In this document: one piece after another, positions 10,438 through 19,405 of the stretch | Layout of the letters: the number at the start of each line of letters is the position of its first letter | Position numbering within the stretch: position 1 is the stretch's first letter | Origin: a virus | Length of the DNA: 64,000 nt | Virus record (IMG/VR): IMGVR_UViG_3300001589_000003 | Location: 1 to 64,000 of that record | Reading direction: 5' to 3' (one strand) | Position numbers and translations under genes: made by a program | Notes under the pieces: generated by a model | Database searches by the model: none | What the model was told of the DNA's origin: nothing | What the model saw: the letters and a program-made list of their open reading frames with translations, nothing else

Positions 10438-11420
10438 TTATTTTTTGGTTTCGTCCTCGATTTTGGTGTGGTGTATTGTTGCTATGGTGATGTACCTTAG
10501 CCTTCTGGAAGTAGCCATCTTCCTAAACTCAGTCTCTGTAAATCTCATGTCTGCGGTGCAGCAGTAGTAATACTGGTATTCAAGAGACTGAGTAGTGGCT
10601 TCACTAATATCAATTATTTCAGTCTCCCCCTCTATTAGGCTTGGGGGAAGAAAAAAGCTGGTAGCAAGAACATTGATAGTTCTTCTGTAACACCCGATTT
10701 TGTTACCTGTGTAATGCAAGTGAATTGTTCATCATTTTTACTTAGAGCCTTTCTTATCTCGTTCATCTCCCTACTAGTAAATAGACTTAAATTCTCTATG
10801 GCTGTCCAAGTTTCCCCTGTATATAGTTCCAATGATCTAAGTTTAACCTTATCATTAATACTGAGCTGCTCAGTGTCCCCGTCTAGTGTTGATCTCTCCA
10901 TCTCACCAGTAAGATATCTCATTCTTAATTTCTTTCCACTAGCAAGTATAAATTCAAATGTTTCAGCTGCTCCGGCTGGATAAGCCTTTATAACCTCCTT
11001 ATCCATTTTATCTTCTTCTAGCTCTGTGTAAGGCTTTGATAGATCACGATCAAATTTTGATAGGTTTTCTTCAAATGGTGCCATACCAATCTTGGGTGTT
11101 TGAAATGTATAATCGAACATTATTTCATCACCCAGAGATAATAACCTAGCTTTATATAAGCCGTAGTATATGCATCTGTTTTTCATTGCTGCTACTCCCT
11201 CCCAAGTCATTCTGGGTTCTACTATTAAATTAGCTAGGTATCTATAGTAGGCAGTACCATCTTTATTGTAAGATGTGCTTGATAGTATATCTTCGTCATC
11301 CCCATTAGCCTCTCTTATGGTTATGACATTACCATCAGGTAGTGTAACATCCTCAGTGTTGTAATTTTGTTTGAAGAATGACTTGTTCATATCATCCATC
11401 ACTTTCTTGTCTCCTGACAT
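10438..11420 (-). CDS. Tail assembly chaperone, -1 frameshifted long form (GT-like)
   Basis: The frame ending at 10438 overlaps the end of the 261-residue frame in the -1 register and has no good start of its own. Slippage at T_TTT_TTC (10656-10650) joins residues 1-257 to 70 residues of the second frame, giving about 327 residues. The extension contains the YYYCCTADM and TETEFRKMATSRR segments. Such G/GT pairs, made at a fixed ratio, bind the tape measure protein during tail assembly; this is one of the most conserved arrangements in tailed phages. Confidence 0.72.
10635..11420 (-). CDS. Tail assembly chaperone, short form (G-like)
   Basis: A 261-residue protein encoded between tube and tape measure genes, the place of tail assembly chaperones. 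Residues about 20-60 (DVTLPDGNVITIREANGDDE) resemble the N-terminal strand region of such chaperones in other myophages. It ends with a hydrophobic MFLLPAFFFPQA just after a slippery site, and a second frame continues beyond the stop, so this would be the unshifted product. It is about twice as long as lambda gpG. Confidence 0.7.
   Translation of the reverse strand: MSGDKKVMDDMNKSFFKQNYNTEDVTLPDGNVITIREANGDDEDILSSTSYNKDGTAYYRYLANLIVEPRMTWEGVAAMKNRCIYYGLYKARLLSLGDEIMFDYTFQTPKIGMAPFEENLSKFDRDLSKPYTELEEDKMDKEVIKAYPAGAAETFEFILASGKKLRMRYLTGEMERSTLDGDTEQLSINDKVKLRSLELYTGETWTAIENLSLFTSREMNEIRKALSKNDEQFTCITQVTKSGVTEELSMFLLPAFFFPQA
10650..10656 (-). other. Programmed -1 frameshift slippery site in tail chaperone gene
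   Basis: On the minus strand the codons GCT TTT TTC give a perfect X_XXY_YYZ heptamer T_TTT_TTC. The zero-frame stop TAA lies at 10637-10635, 13 bases downstream. The -1 frame then stays open to 10438. Confidence 0.72.
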
Positions 11421-11452
11421 AGTTTTAAATTTTTAGTTTGTGTTTAGTTAAA

Positions 11453-11490
11453 TAAAAAGAGCTAAAGAAAAATACATATCCCTTTAGCTC
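11453..11490 (-). terminator. Rho-independent terminator after the tail tube gene
   Basis: A perfect 9-bp stem (GAGCTAAAG at 11459-11467 with CTTTAGCTC at 11482-11490) is followed on the minus strand by TTTTT. It lies between the tube gene and the chaperone gene, so tube and sheath may be made in excess of tail assembly factors. Confidence 0.75.
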
Positions 11491-11516
11491 CTTAATAGTC
11501 CTAGTCCAATAATGGA

Positions 11517-11972
11517 TTAAATGTATAACTCTTGATCAATACAGAACTCTATGTTTTCAATAGTGTTTTCAGATGACATTCTGTCAAGCTCTACCCCATT
11601 AATTTTCTGAGGCCAAACTCCTACATAGTTCCAGGTGTTCAATACTGTTGACCCATCTGTAGCTAGCTTTTGAATTTGAACAGCCTTCTTATAAGCTTCA
11701 GGTATAACCCCTCCACCAGTAAATTCATTTTGTACCAAATTAATCCAAGCCCATATAAGCTTATCTGGTAATGATGCATTATACAATTTCTCAATCCTTA
11801 AACTACCTAGTTTAAGGATTCCCCCCGTTTTAATAACGTGGTTACCTTCTCCATGCTCCACTATGTCAATTTCTCTATCTGCTAAGAAAACCTTCTGTAC
11901 TAAGAAGGGGTTCATACCAAATAGGAATATAGAGAACTGGAATTTTTTATGTGGATTTGCTATATTAGCCAT
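11517..11972 (-). CDS. Tail tube protein
   Basis: A 151-residue protein beginning MANIANPHKKFQFSIFLFG. Its pattern (NPFLVQKV-L, EIDIVEHGEGN, TGGILKLGSLRIEKL, LPDKLIWAWI) is that of T4 gp19-like tube proteins of contractile tails. It follows the sheath gene by a few bases and is followed by a terminator. Confidence 0.85.
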   Translation of the reverse strand: MANIANPHKKFQFSIFLFGMNPFLVQKVFLADREIDIVEHGEGNHVIKTGGILKLGSLRIEKLYNASLPDKLIWAWINLVQNEFTGGGVIPEAYKKAVQIQKLATDGSTVLNTWNYVGVWPQKINGVELDRMSSENTIENIEFCIDQELYI

Positions 11973-11978
11973 GATTTA

Positions 11979-13847
11979 TTAATTTAAGTTATCTTCAAAA
12001 CTAACTCCAGATGGAGTTGAAATAATATTGATTGTTACCTCCTGTAAAGATACTATCTCTTTTAAATATAGCTCTACTACATACTTACCTTGATCTAGGT
12101 CTGCTCTGTTGTTTACAGATAGGTCAGCATCGGTGTTGGCAAATTGATCGCCTCTCCATGCATACTCAACTAGAGCTCTCTTCTCTTTAGAAGCTAAGTC
12201 ATTTAAGAAAGGTGTTACCTCGTTATACATCTCTGCAAATGTCCTAAAATCATTTGGTTGTTCTAGGTATCTCTCAATGGACGGTTGTAATGACTTCTTG
12301 ATAAATATCAATAGCTTAACCACATTTATAAATGATTTTCTGGAAGAGTCCAATTGACCTGAAAAGTTACCCTTGATAAAGTTTCTACCGTTCTTGTTAA
12401 CTACAGCATTGATTTGTCTCTGAGCTAGTTGATCCAATTTACTACTACCCCCAGGTGCAAAGTTATTCACAATGCCCAAGGCACTATCTATAACTCCTCT
12501 TTGAGTTCCAGCAAATGAATACCACTCTCCAAACTCAACAGATGATCTCATAGCAGCTCCTATTGCATCACCTAACTCAGATATCTCATAAGGGGTATCT
12601 GTATCAAGGAATGGGTTATCAATCTTCAACCCTCCAGCTATAAAGTAAGCATATCTAGTATCTACTGCGGCAGCATCCTTTGCTGCTTGTAAAGCAGCTA
12701 CTGTGGTATTGGAGTTATCAAGGTGTAGGAATGCTACGCAATCCTCTCTGTTCTTAGTATATGTTGCATAAGCAGCCAATACCGAAGTATCAGAATTATC
12801 CAATGGTGCAATAACCTCAAAGTCATCAAAGTTATCGAATGCATATGGACCTGTTCCTCCAGCATCACCTGACCAGTCAGCAGCTATTGGGCCACCTACT
12901 GTATTGGGTGTTGTGATTACATTAGTTCCTACTAAGTCAGCTGTTGCATTAACTCCAGTTGGATTTACATGAGGTACTCCAGCAACGTTGGCTGTAAATA
13001 CTAGATCAGCTACTGCGCTTGTTAGGATTATGCCCTGTGTTAGGTATGCTGCTTGATTTGCTGTAACAAAGTTTGCAGCTGTTGTTGTTAGATCAGTGTC
13101 AAAGGTTGCCACTAGAGTTAACCCTCCAGGTCCAGCAATGGTAGCGGTACCTGATGTACCAGCTAAAGTTAAGGTGTCAACCTGAGCAACGGCTCCTACT
13201 CCTCCATCACTTCCACCGGTTGCAGAAAAGGTTCCTGTGTCTGGAAGTAGTGGTGCAGTGAACCCTGAAGCATCAAAATATGTTACATTAACAATCTTGC
13301 TTTTAGATATCACATCGTCTAAGTAATGTGAGTTTGCAACATCTGGCATTAATGGAATTTTTAAGTTCTCATATTTTTCGTTTATACCTGGGCTATTCAA
13401 ATGTTGAATCTCTAGGTTAAACGCATCGGTATCTCCGTTAGATGCAAGAGTGATTAAGGCTATAACATTGTTATAATCTACACCAGCATATTTTAGGGTA
13501 AGACCGAAATAGGCATCTCCACTCTCTTCACCTAGCGTACTTGGGAAGGTTGCTTTTGCAGCATCCAAAGTATTAGGGTCGGCTATGTCAGTGTAGTGTC
13601 CTACTTTATTTATTCTCAATTGAGCACCTCTTAGAAAAGCTCGCTTCACTAAGGTAGGCCCTTCAAGACCCTCAACTTCTCCACCATATTTCTTTTGAAA
13701 CTCAGTCCAGTTGACCATGATCTCATCATCGTGTCCAAATGGACCTCTAAGAGTTCTCACAGATACTGCGCTAGTGCCTTTCAAAAGAGAATCAATGAAG
13801 AAACTCTGGTCTATCTCATTAAATTTGATTTTTGCAGAATTTGGCAT
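11979..13847 (-). CDS. Tail sheath protein with inserted beta domain
   Basis: A 622-residue contractile sheath protein. The C-terminal part is the conserved sheath domain (residues about 440-620: FVNVVKL-like INVVKLLIFIKKSL, WRGDQFANTDADL, KYVVELYLKEIVSLQEV), and the N-terminus has VSVRTLRGPFGHDDEIMVNW. Residues about 220-320 form an insertion rich in Thr, Ala and Val (see 12894-13184). It polymerises around the tube and contracts on infection. Confidence 0.88.
   Translation of the reverse strand: MPNSAKIKFNEIDQSFFIDSLLKGTSAVSVRTLRGPFGHDDEIMVNWTEFQKKYGGEVEGLEGPTLVKRAFLRGAQLRINKVGHYTDIADPNTLDAAKATFPSTLGEESGDAYFGLTLKYAGVDYNNVIALITLASNGDTDAFNLEIQHLNSPGINEKYENLKIPLMPDVANSHYLDDVISKSKIVNVTYFDASGFTAPLLPDTGTFSATGGSDGGVGAVAQVDTLTLAGTSGTATIAGPGGLTLVATFDTDLTTTAANFVTANQAAYLTQGIILTSAVADLVFTANVAGVPHVNPTGVNATADLVGTNVITTPNTVGGPIAADWSGDAGGTGPYAFDNFDDFEVIAPLDNSDTSVLAAYATYTKNREDCVAFLHLDNSNTTVAALQAAKDAAAVDTRYAYFIAGGLKIDNPFLDTDTPYEISELGDAIGAAMRSSVEFGEWYSFAGTQRGVIDSALGIVNNFAPGGSSKLDQLAQRQINAVVNKNGRNFIKGNFSGQLDSSRKSFINVVKLLIFIKKSLQPSIERYLEQPNDFRTFAEMYNEVTPFLNDLASKEKRALVEYAWRGDQFANTDADLSVNNRADLDQGKYVVELYLKEIVSLQEVTINIISTPSGVSFEDNLN
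12894..13184 (-). other. Inserted Thr/Ala-rich domain within the tail sheath gene
   Basis: Residues about 222-318 of the sheath carry segments such as LTLAGTSGTATI, ATFDTDLTTTAANFVTA and ADLVFTANVAG. A module with this ATFxTxLTTTAxNFVTA pattern recurs, to my knowledge, in virion proteins of Bacteroidota phages. It probably sits on the outer face of the sheath, as sheath insertions do in other phages. Confidence 0.55.
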
Positions 13848-13889
13848 CTTTTATTTGTTTAATTTATAATTTATAAATTTAGTATTGTT

Positions 13890-14489
13890 TTAATTGACTT
13901 TTTTGTTCAGTTGGTTTTGAACTCTAGTTGCAGTATCATTAATACTTATTCTATGAGGCCCAGATAGTATGGTGGGTTTGGAGAAGTTGTATACTAGTAA
14001 CCCAACTATATTACCTGAGTTGTTTCTAAGAGCTTCACAGAATATAGTTCCTATACCCCAAGCCTTCATGTAGTTTTTGAATTGCATCCTATCATCCCCT
14101 AAATTATCATTATTGGTTATCTGAAAATAATCCGTAACAGATAGCTCATAGGTTATGGTATGAATCATTGCATCTAAAGGTCTATTAGTAGTCTCTCTTT
14201 GCATCGAATCAAAGTTTGGGTATAGAGCTTCATAAGTCATGCTGTATTTTTGGATTGACCTACCTGATGAATAATATTCTCCATTATGAAACTCCAATAT
14301 ATATACTCTGGAAGCTTTTAACTTCATTAGGGCAGTATATAGTATTGGGGTTATTTCTAAAGCTAGTTTATTAGAGATCATTAATCCCATTCTGGTTTTA
14401 GCTTGTAACCGTCTATTTTTATAATACTTCCATAGCTCTACTGCTATGTATATAAGAACTATAGCTAAGCCCTCGTATAATTTTTCCAT
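13890..14489 (-). CDS. Membrane-anchored GAF-like protein of unknown role
   Basis: A 199-residue protein with an N-terminal membrane segment (residues about 5-19, LAIVLIYIAVELW) followed by basic residues. The soluble domain (RVYILEFHNGEY, WGIGTIFCEALRNNSGNIVGLLVYNF) resembles GAF/PAS-type sensor folds. It is encoded between sheath and neck genes, an odd place for such a protein. The fold guess is moderate and the function unknown. Confidence 0.55.
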   Translation of the reverse strand: MEKLYEGLAIVLIYIAVELWKYYKNRRLQAKTRMGLMISNKLALEITPILYTALMKLKASRVYILEFHNGEYYSSGRSIQKYSMTYEALYPNFDSMQRETTNRPLDAMIHTITYELSVTDYFQITNNDNLGDDRMQFKNYMKAWGIGTIFCEALRNNSGNIVGLLVYNFSKPTILSGPHRISINDTATRVQNQLNKKVN

Positions 14490-14497
14490 GATTAATA

Positions 14498-15172
14498 TTA
14501 AGGTGAAGTTACGTTTATTATACTTGTATTTGCTTGATCATCTTTATCCTCAACAATATTGATATCTGTCATCTTAGGTATATTAGATGCCACTACTTGA
14601 TTTACTATTTCAAATACATCTATTGCCTCATAATAATACTCTTTTTGAAATATACCCAATGATAGGTCTGGGTTCTGTGCAAGAAATGTATAGGTTACTA
14701 AAAATGATTCATTAGCATCATTATAGTATGGTACATATATTCTATTGGGTAATGCTAGAACTCTTATTTGTTCTAGTAACCTATCCTGTGATGTTTTGTT
14801 TGATACCAAGCTTACTTTAAATCTGTAAGTAGATGAGGTACTAGATGATGATACCTTATCAAAGGTTAATCCATTAGCAACATATGCTGGAGTAGGATCA
14901 TTACCTACAGTACCCTCATAAAAGCCCTGCCCAGTAATTACCACTCTTGGCATCTTCTGTTCACCCCTATCATTACTAGGGCCATGACCAAATAGGCCAA
15001 CTGCAAAACCATTAGGGCCCTGCTCTATAACTGACATGGCTGCATCAAAATCTGATTGACTAGCAGCATAAGTAGTACGATCAGCTATATAACCATGCTC
15101 TAGCAGTAGGTCATAGAATCTTTTCTCTACGCTTCTTTCAACAATCTCTTGTATGTTTCCTAGTGTACTCAT
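14498..15172 (-). CDS. Neck or tail-terminator protein, unknown
   Basis: A 224-residue beta-rich protein following the Mu gpG-like gene (4-base overlap) and preceding the GAF-like gene and sheath. The context is that of the tail terminator or a neck protein. Visible segments include RVVITGQGFYEGTVG and RVLALPNRIYVPYYND. No family is firmly recognised. Confidence 0.6.
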   Translation of the reverse strand: MSTLGNIQEIVERSVEKRFYDLLLEHGYIADRTTYAASQSDFDAAMSVIEQGPNGFAVGLFGHGPSNDRGEQKMPRVVITGQGFYEGTVGNDPTPAYVANGLTFDKVSSSSTSSTYRFKVSLVSNKTSQDRLLEQIRVLALPNRIYVPYYNDANESFLVTYTFLAQNPDLSLGIFQKEYYYEAIDVFEIVNQVVASNIPKMTDINIVEDKDDQANTSIINVTSP

Positions 15173-15651
15173 CTTCCTATGGTAAAACCACTTCCTCTTA
15201 AAAATTGTATTTTTCTATATATAGCCATACTTACTATCCTAGCCATACCTTTTGCTCCTCCCATCTCATCCACTGAAGGCCTCCATAAGGGTCTCTCTGG
15301 AACTCCAAATCCATACTCATGTCTTGTAGCAATTTCAGATATTGATATACCTCTATGGTTCATTGCAGAAACTGGTACTCCAGCATAATATGTAAAGTTA
15401 CTCCTCCAAGCTTTTATAGCATTATAATAAGCCTCGGTATCGACCAATATTCTTGGGTCCCCAGAATTAGTTCCAGGTGCTAATGGTAACCAAGATAGGT
15501 CCTGATTGTTGATATGACCTTTAACTATCTTCACTAACTTCTCAGCAGCTTTTCTTTGACCATATATTGATGAACTCTGTAACGCAGCAGGTAATGCCGC
15601 TAGCCCCATCTTTGCTCCAGTCCAATTACCCGTTAGTGTTATGTTTATCAT
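15169..15651 (-). CDS. Virion morphogenesis protein, Mu gpG / HK97 gp10-like
   Basis: A 160-residue protein with the pattern of tail-completion proteins of the gpG/gp10 type: AAEKLVKIVKGHI near residue 40, then LVDTEAYYNAI, IATRHEYGFGVPERPLWRPS (the usual E-G-PaRPf motif) and a basic C-terminal helix. It acts at the head-tail joint. Confidence 0.65.
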   Translation of the reverse strand: MINITLTGNWTGAKMGLAALPAALQSSSIYGQRKAAEKLVKIVKGHINNQDLSWLPLAPGTNSGDPRILVDTEAYYNAIKAWRSNFTYYAGVPVSAMNHRGISISEIATRHEYGFGVPERPLWRPSVDEMGGAKGMARIVSMAIYRKIQFLRGSGFTIGR

Positions 15652-16115
15652 TGATCTAGTTTTGATACCCCTGTTTTCACTTCCTCTCTTCTCATAATAA
15701 CTTGCATCAATAGGGGGTCTGTAGATGCTTGAGCTAGTTGAGTATCACCATCTGCTCGATATATTATACCGTTAATATTGAATATGTCTTGTTCAGGCTT
15801 AAAATCGAAATACCCATCTGGGGTTGTATAACCTAAACCGGTTAGATATTTAATATTAAACATAACTATCAAGTTCTGATCATCCAGATTACCTGTAGTC
15901 TTATGTTTAGTTATAGGCCAGGTTCTAAAATAGTTATAACCAACTAAAGCCATAAGTTCTATTTCTGTGTAGGTCTCTTCTTTCTCTTCATTATACATAG
16001 CTACACCAGCAGGAGCATGTCTCAACCATATTATGGTCTCTTGGTTATACTCCTCGTGGATATCATTAATTGCCTTCCTGTAGGCGTTCCATTTACTAAG
16101 TCCTATTTTTGGCAT
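15648..16115 (-). CDS. Neck/head-tail joining protein, unknown
   Basis: A 155-residue protein. I chose the ATG at 16115 (MPKIGLSKWN) because it overlaps the upstream stop as TAATG, although the frame stays open 15 codons further. The composition is beta-rich with an Asp/Glu-rich centre. Position between the connector and gpG-like genes suggests a head-completion or stopper function. Confidence 0.6.
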   Translation of the reverse strand: MPKIGLSKWNAYRKAINDIHEEYNQETIIWLRHAPAGVAMYNEEKEETYTEIELMALVGYNYFRTWPITKHKTTGNLDDQNLIVMFNIKYLTGLGYTTPDGYFDFKPEQDIFNINGIIYRADGDTQLAQASTDPLLMQVIMRREEVKTGVSKLDQ

Positions 16116-16975
16116 TATCCAAAGTTTTTGTTTAATATAGTTATAGCATCTGTTGGACAAGGCTTAATTGCCTTCTGGGGTATTACTGGGTTCTTAGATA
16201 GTTGTCCACATATGGGTAGATATATTCTAAGTCTTTTAGCTAACATACATAACTCATTTGCCATGTTATCAAATGCTGATTTACCATCGGGCCCAGACTT
16301 GAATAACTTCTCAAGTGAGGCAGCTCCATCAAACCATTCTGTATCTGTAGGGCCAGTAGTTATCTTCTTTACTGGTACTCCATCGGATGTTGGGTCGTTA
16401 TTACCAAAGAGTCCTATATAAGCTTTTCTAGCAACTAGATTTAAGAAGTCATAAATCACTAGTTTAGCGATTAGAAAATTCACTAGAGGGGGCCAATTTG
16501 ATTCCACATTAGACACTGTTATTATGGGATCAACTATATCTTTTAAGTACTCCCTCCAGTAGAATATTTTCATGTTTCTATAGTCCTCGTCTATGGTTAT
16601 ACCCTCTGGAGTTTCTGTATCTATCATTTCTTGTAATGATGTAGTGTAGTTATTCTCATCCACTACCCTGAAGTCCCCAGCTGATAGGGGCTCTGCTAAT
16701 GTGGTATCAACCGGGGTATTGATAACTTTATATGCATGACTTCCAAGTACTCCTGTGTTGGCTGTTTCAAATGTGAAGGTTACTACATTATTACCTGTAC
16801 CAGATATAACTCCATTTGCTAATGTAGTTTCAGATACAAACCCGTCATTAGAAAATACCAATGTTAGAGTACTACCCGTTAAATCTAGAGCTACACCATT
16901 CTGGGTATAGGTAAAAACCTTTACCTTCTTTCTATCCTTAAAGATTGTAAAATCCGATTGCTGTAAGTTGCTCAT
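16115..16975 (-). CDS. Head-tail connector/adaptor with N-terminal Ig-like domain
   Basis: A 286-residue protein in two parts. Residues 1-100 are beta-rich (KVFTYTQNGVALDLTGSTLTL, VTFTFETANTGVLG-HAYKV), like the Ig-like domain of phage baseplate BppU proteins. Residues about 130-286 are helical and resemble head-tail adaptors, with a PPLVNFLIAKLVIYDFLN helix. The C-terminus holds three Cys (C244, C258, C274 region). Function is inferred from position. Confidence 0.55.
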   Translation of the reverse strand: MSNLQQSDFTIFKDRKKVKVFTYTQNGVALDLTGSTLTLVFSNDGFVSETTLANGVISGTGNNVVTFTFETANTGVLGSHAYKVINTPVDTTLAEPLSAGDFRVVDENNYTTSLQEMIDTETPEGITIDEDYRNMKIFYWREYLKDIVDPIITVSNVESNWPPLVNFLIAKLVIYDFLNLVARKAYIGLFGNNDPTSDGVPVKKITTGPTDTEWFDGAASLEKLFKSGPDGKSAFDNMANELCMLAKRLRIYLPICGQLSKNPVIPQKAIKPCPTDAITILNKNFG

Positions 16976-17175
16976 GTTATTACGTCTATGTTTTCATTAT
17001 TATCGCTAACCTGAATATCACAGGGTTCGTCTGTACTAACTATAGTATTTATATTATCAGATATAACTAACTTAGTATCTTGAGTGACTAACCTAATATC
17101 AGCCTTGTAGACTATAAGTGTAGGTGATGAAGAGCCCCCACCAGAAAGCCCTAACCCATATGTTAATATCGTCAT
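16972..17175 (-). CDS. Small hypothetical protein in the head-neck operon
   Basis: A 67-residue protein with a Gly/Ser-rich start (GLGLSGGGSSSP) and a beta-rich acidic body. It overlaps the next gene by 4 bases, which supports translation. Function is unknown. Confidence 0.5.
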   Translation of the reverse strand: MTILTYGLGLSGGGSSSPTLIVYKADIRLVTQDTKLVISDNINTIVSTDEPCDIQVSDNNENIDVIT

Positions 17176-17357
17176 GATGGATGTCTTTTCATTATTCTTA
17201 GGAAACTAGGATTATCAAGCTCATCGGTAAGATCGAACCTAAGTAGTTCAGTTATACCATCATATTATAAATATATAGCATTTAGTATTGTATGAGGTAT
17301 ACACAACAAAAGGAGCTAACTGTTAAATTAACTCCTTTTATAAATTAAGCTATTACC
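17176..17357. other. Intergenic region between connector and capsid operons
   Basis: It holds a terminator (17300-17340). In addition a short open stretch without an ATG ends in a TGA that overlaps the ATG at 17175, possibly a remnant peptide. Nothing else is seen. Confidence 0.4.
17300..17340 (-). terminator. Terminator downstream of the capsid gene cluster
   Basis: AAAAGGAG (17308-17315) pairs with CTCCTTTT (17332-17339), with further pairing inside. The descending arm ends in TTTT on the minus strand. It closes the capsid transcript before the neck genes. Confidence 0.7.
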
Positions 17358-17819
17358 TTAATCCTTTTCAGGCTCTTCGTCCTCTAATAAGTACTCCTTC
17401 ATCTCTTTGAGTTTTAACTCAGAAAATTTAGCTAGAGTATCTTCATCATGTTCAAAGTTCTCTTTGTAATAATCTATAGCATCATCCTTCTTTGTAAAGC
17501 TGTTGACTAATTGCTCAGCCTTTTCTTCTTCAGTAAGTTCCAGTGGTGCTTCAGGAGCTTTCACTTCCTTCTTGTCATTAGGGTTTTCCTCTTTCTCCTT
17601 GGCAGCTTTTGCAAGTGCCTTCAATGCTTTATCTTCATCCATATCCTTGATGTGGTTATGTTTCAGAGCTACCGAAATTCTTGCAGTGATTGGTCCTAAG
17701 TACTCAACCGGAGTTTTGTTACTTACTACCTTTAACTTGGATTGAGGATCAACAAAAACCGAAGCTCCATTTTTACTACCCAATACAAAGTATCTTTTAC
17801 TCTTTGTTTTTTTTGCCAT
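17358..17819 (-). CDS. Charged capsid-region protein, unknown
   Basis: A 153-residue protein with a small N-terminal beta domain (RYFVLGSKNGASVFVDP) and a long Lys/Glu-rich, probably helical C-terminal part ending in EDEEPEKD. It follows the major capsid gene. The frame carries no catalytic motif; a head-accessory role is possible. Confidence 0.6.
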   Translation of the reverse strand: MAKKTKSKRYFVLGSKNGASVFVDPQSKLKVVSNKTPVEYLGPITARISVALKHNHIKDMDEDKALKALAKAAKEKEENPNDKKEVKAPEAPLELTEEEKAEQLVNSFTKKDDAIDYYKENFEHDEDTLAKFSELKLKEMKEYLLEDEEPEKD

Positions 17820-17843
17820 GATATATAAATTTTAGTTATTTAA

Positions 17844-18944
17844 TTACTCTATGATAACTTGTTCCAATGGATCAACATCCATATAAGCAGGGAACCCATT
17901 TCCAGAGAATAGTATACTATCATCTATAATCACCCTAGCATCTCTGTACAAGATGCCAAACCCAGTAGTCAATGATGCATAAGTTTCAATTTTTTGGTTT
18001 GAAACTATTTTATCAGATTCCACCAATAGAGGTTGAGCATTATACTTAATGATTGCTGATGTTCTATCAATAACCATTTGCTGATCTACAGGCATGCTAC
18101 CATGAATATAGTATGCAGAACTTTGAGGTACTGGAGTTTTCAAGTCCAATTTCTTCTCAGTTGTACCAGTATCTCTTAACTTGAATTCATCCAAGAATAA
18201 GGTTTCAATAGCAGCTTCTTCGCCACCAATGATCCCAAAAGGAGTTCTACCGATTCTAGCCATTCTAATCCAAACTCTTAACAAGTCTTTGTAAGACATT
18301 GATCCGGTTGTTTCAGTACCAACTACTGGAGCTGATTCCGAACCATCTGCCTGCTCACCATTAATAAGAGTATCAATCATAAGAGCATCAATGCCTTGAT
18401 TCAACTTAACCCCAAAGTCTTGGAGGAAGATACCAATTACGTTAATTGATACATACTGTACCACTTCGTAAGGTATTTGAATACCACGTCCCATCTTCTT
18501 AACCTTTAAGGTCTTTTGACCGAAACTTATAGTTCCAGTTGGAATGCTTTCACCTTCACCCACATATTTTGGTGTAGCATCCGACATGTTTAAATGGGGA
18601 ATAGTTACTGTAGGATTTGAGATAGTTTGTTCTGCTGCAATGAAGTCAGCCCAGATTGGAGATTTTCTCAATCCCAAACGTAATGCGTCTCTTATAATTT
18701 CAGGGATCAACCATCTAGCTGATTCATCAGGTAAAGTGAAAAGATTCTGGATGGAATCAATACTAGCATTTAGGCCTAAATCATCATATAGAGCCTCCAT
18801 ACTAATTCCCCATTTCGATCTTACAAATTCCCCAATTGATATGTCCATTGGGTTATTAGCATCCTTTCGCATGGATTCACAAGACATTACTACTTCTTGT
18901 AAACTATCCTTGTACTGCGATTTTCTGTATTGTTTAGTGTTCAT
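17844..18944 (-). CDS. Major capsid protein (HK97 fold)
   Basis: A 366-residue protein in the capsid position between cement and neck genes. The patterns WADFIAAEQTISNPTVTIP, YVGEGESIPTGTISFGQKTL and KMGRGIQIPYEVVQYVS match HK97-fold capsid proteins (the region leading to the spine helix). There is no long N-terminal scaffold domain, consistent with a scaffold fused to the protease gene two genes upstream. Confidence 0.82.
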   Translation of the reverse strand: MNTKQYRKSQYKDSLQEVVMSCESMRKDANNPMDISIGEFVRSKWGISMEALYDDLGLNASIDSIQNLFTLPDESARWLIPEIIRDALRLGLRKSPIWADFIAAEQTISNPTVTIPHLNMSDATPKYVGEGESIPTGTISFGQKTLKVKKMGRGIQIPYEVVQYVSINVIGIFLQDFGVKLNQGIDALMIDTLINGEQADGSESAPVVGTETTGSMSYKDLLRVWIRMARIGRTPFGIIGGEEAAIETLFLDEFKLRDTGTTEKKLDLKTPVPQSSAYYIHGSMPVDQQMVIDRTSAIIKYNAQPLLVESDKIVSNQKIETYASLTTGFGILYRDARVIIDDSILFSGNGFPAYMDVDPLEQVIIE

Positions 18945-18957
18945 AATATATTTGTTT

Positions 18958-19386
18958 TTAAAGTAAGCAAACTTTTATAGCATCACCATTTGTCGCAGCT
19001 TGCGTTAAATTATGACCCACTACTAAATCAGGTTCTGCTCCCCCAGCAACATACTCTCTCAAACCTGTTGTTCCGTTGTAAGCACCTAACTTCACGATTC
19101 CTGCATCTAAGCTGTCTGCTGCAGCTTCTGCATTAACTACTGTGTAGCCTCTCATGACTACTGTAACTTCCTCATCCGCAAGTCCATCATGCATGGAGTA
19201 ACCTATTACTAGAGTTCTCTCATCATCAAGGGCTGCAGATTGTACTGTTCCTGTTGCAGTCAAAACTACTGCATCACCTTTATTCACTGTTTGACCTGTT
19301 TCAACTACAAAGCTAATACTTAGCTTATGAGCTTCTGGATCTATATGGAATTTACTGGTGGTTGGGGTTCCTAATGTATTTGGCAT
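18958..19386 (-). CDS. Capsid cement / decoration protein
   Basis: A 142-residue beta-rich protein with TGQTVNKGDAVVLTATGTV and VIGYSMHDGLADEEVTVVMRG, a pattern seen in DUF2190-type capsid decoration proteins. It lies directly before the major capsid gene. Confidence 0.68.
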   Translation of the reverse strand: MPNTLGTPTTSKFHIDPEAHKLSISFVVETGQTVNKGDAVVLTATGTVQSAALDDERTLVIGYSMHDGLADEEVTVVMRGYTVVNAEAAADSLDAGIVKLGAYNGTTGLREYVAGGAEPDLVVGHNLTQAATNGDAIKVCLL

Positions 19387-19405
19387 CTTTCTTTATATTT
19401 AAGTT

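Noticed and set aside
17172-17255. Short peptide frame upstream of 17175 ending in an ATGA overlap
   Set aside because: It has no ATG, GTG or TTG start and only about 27 codons, so it cannot be supported.
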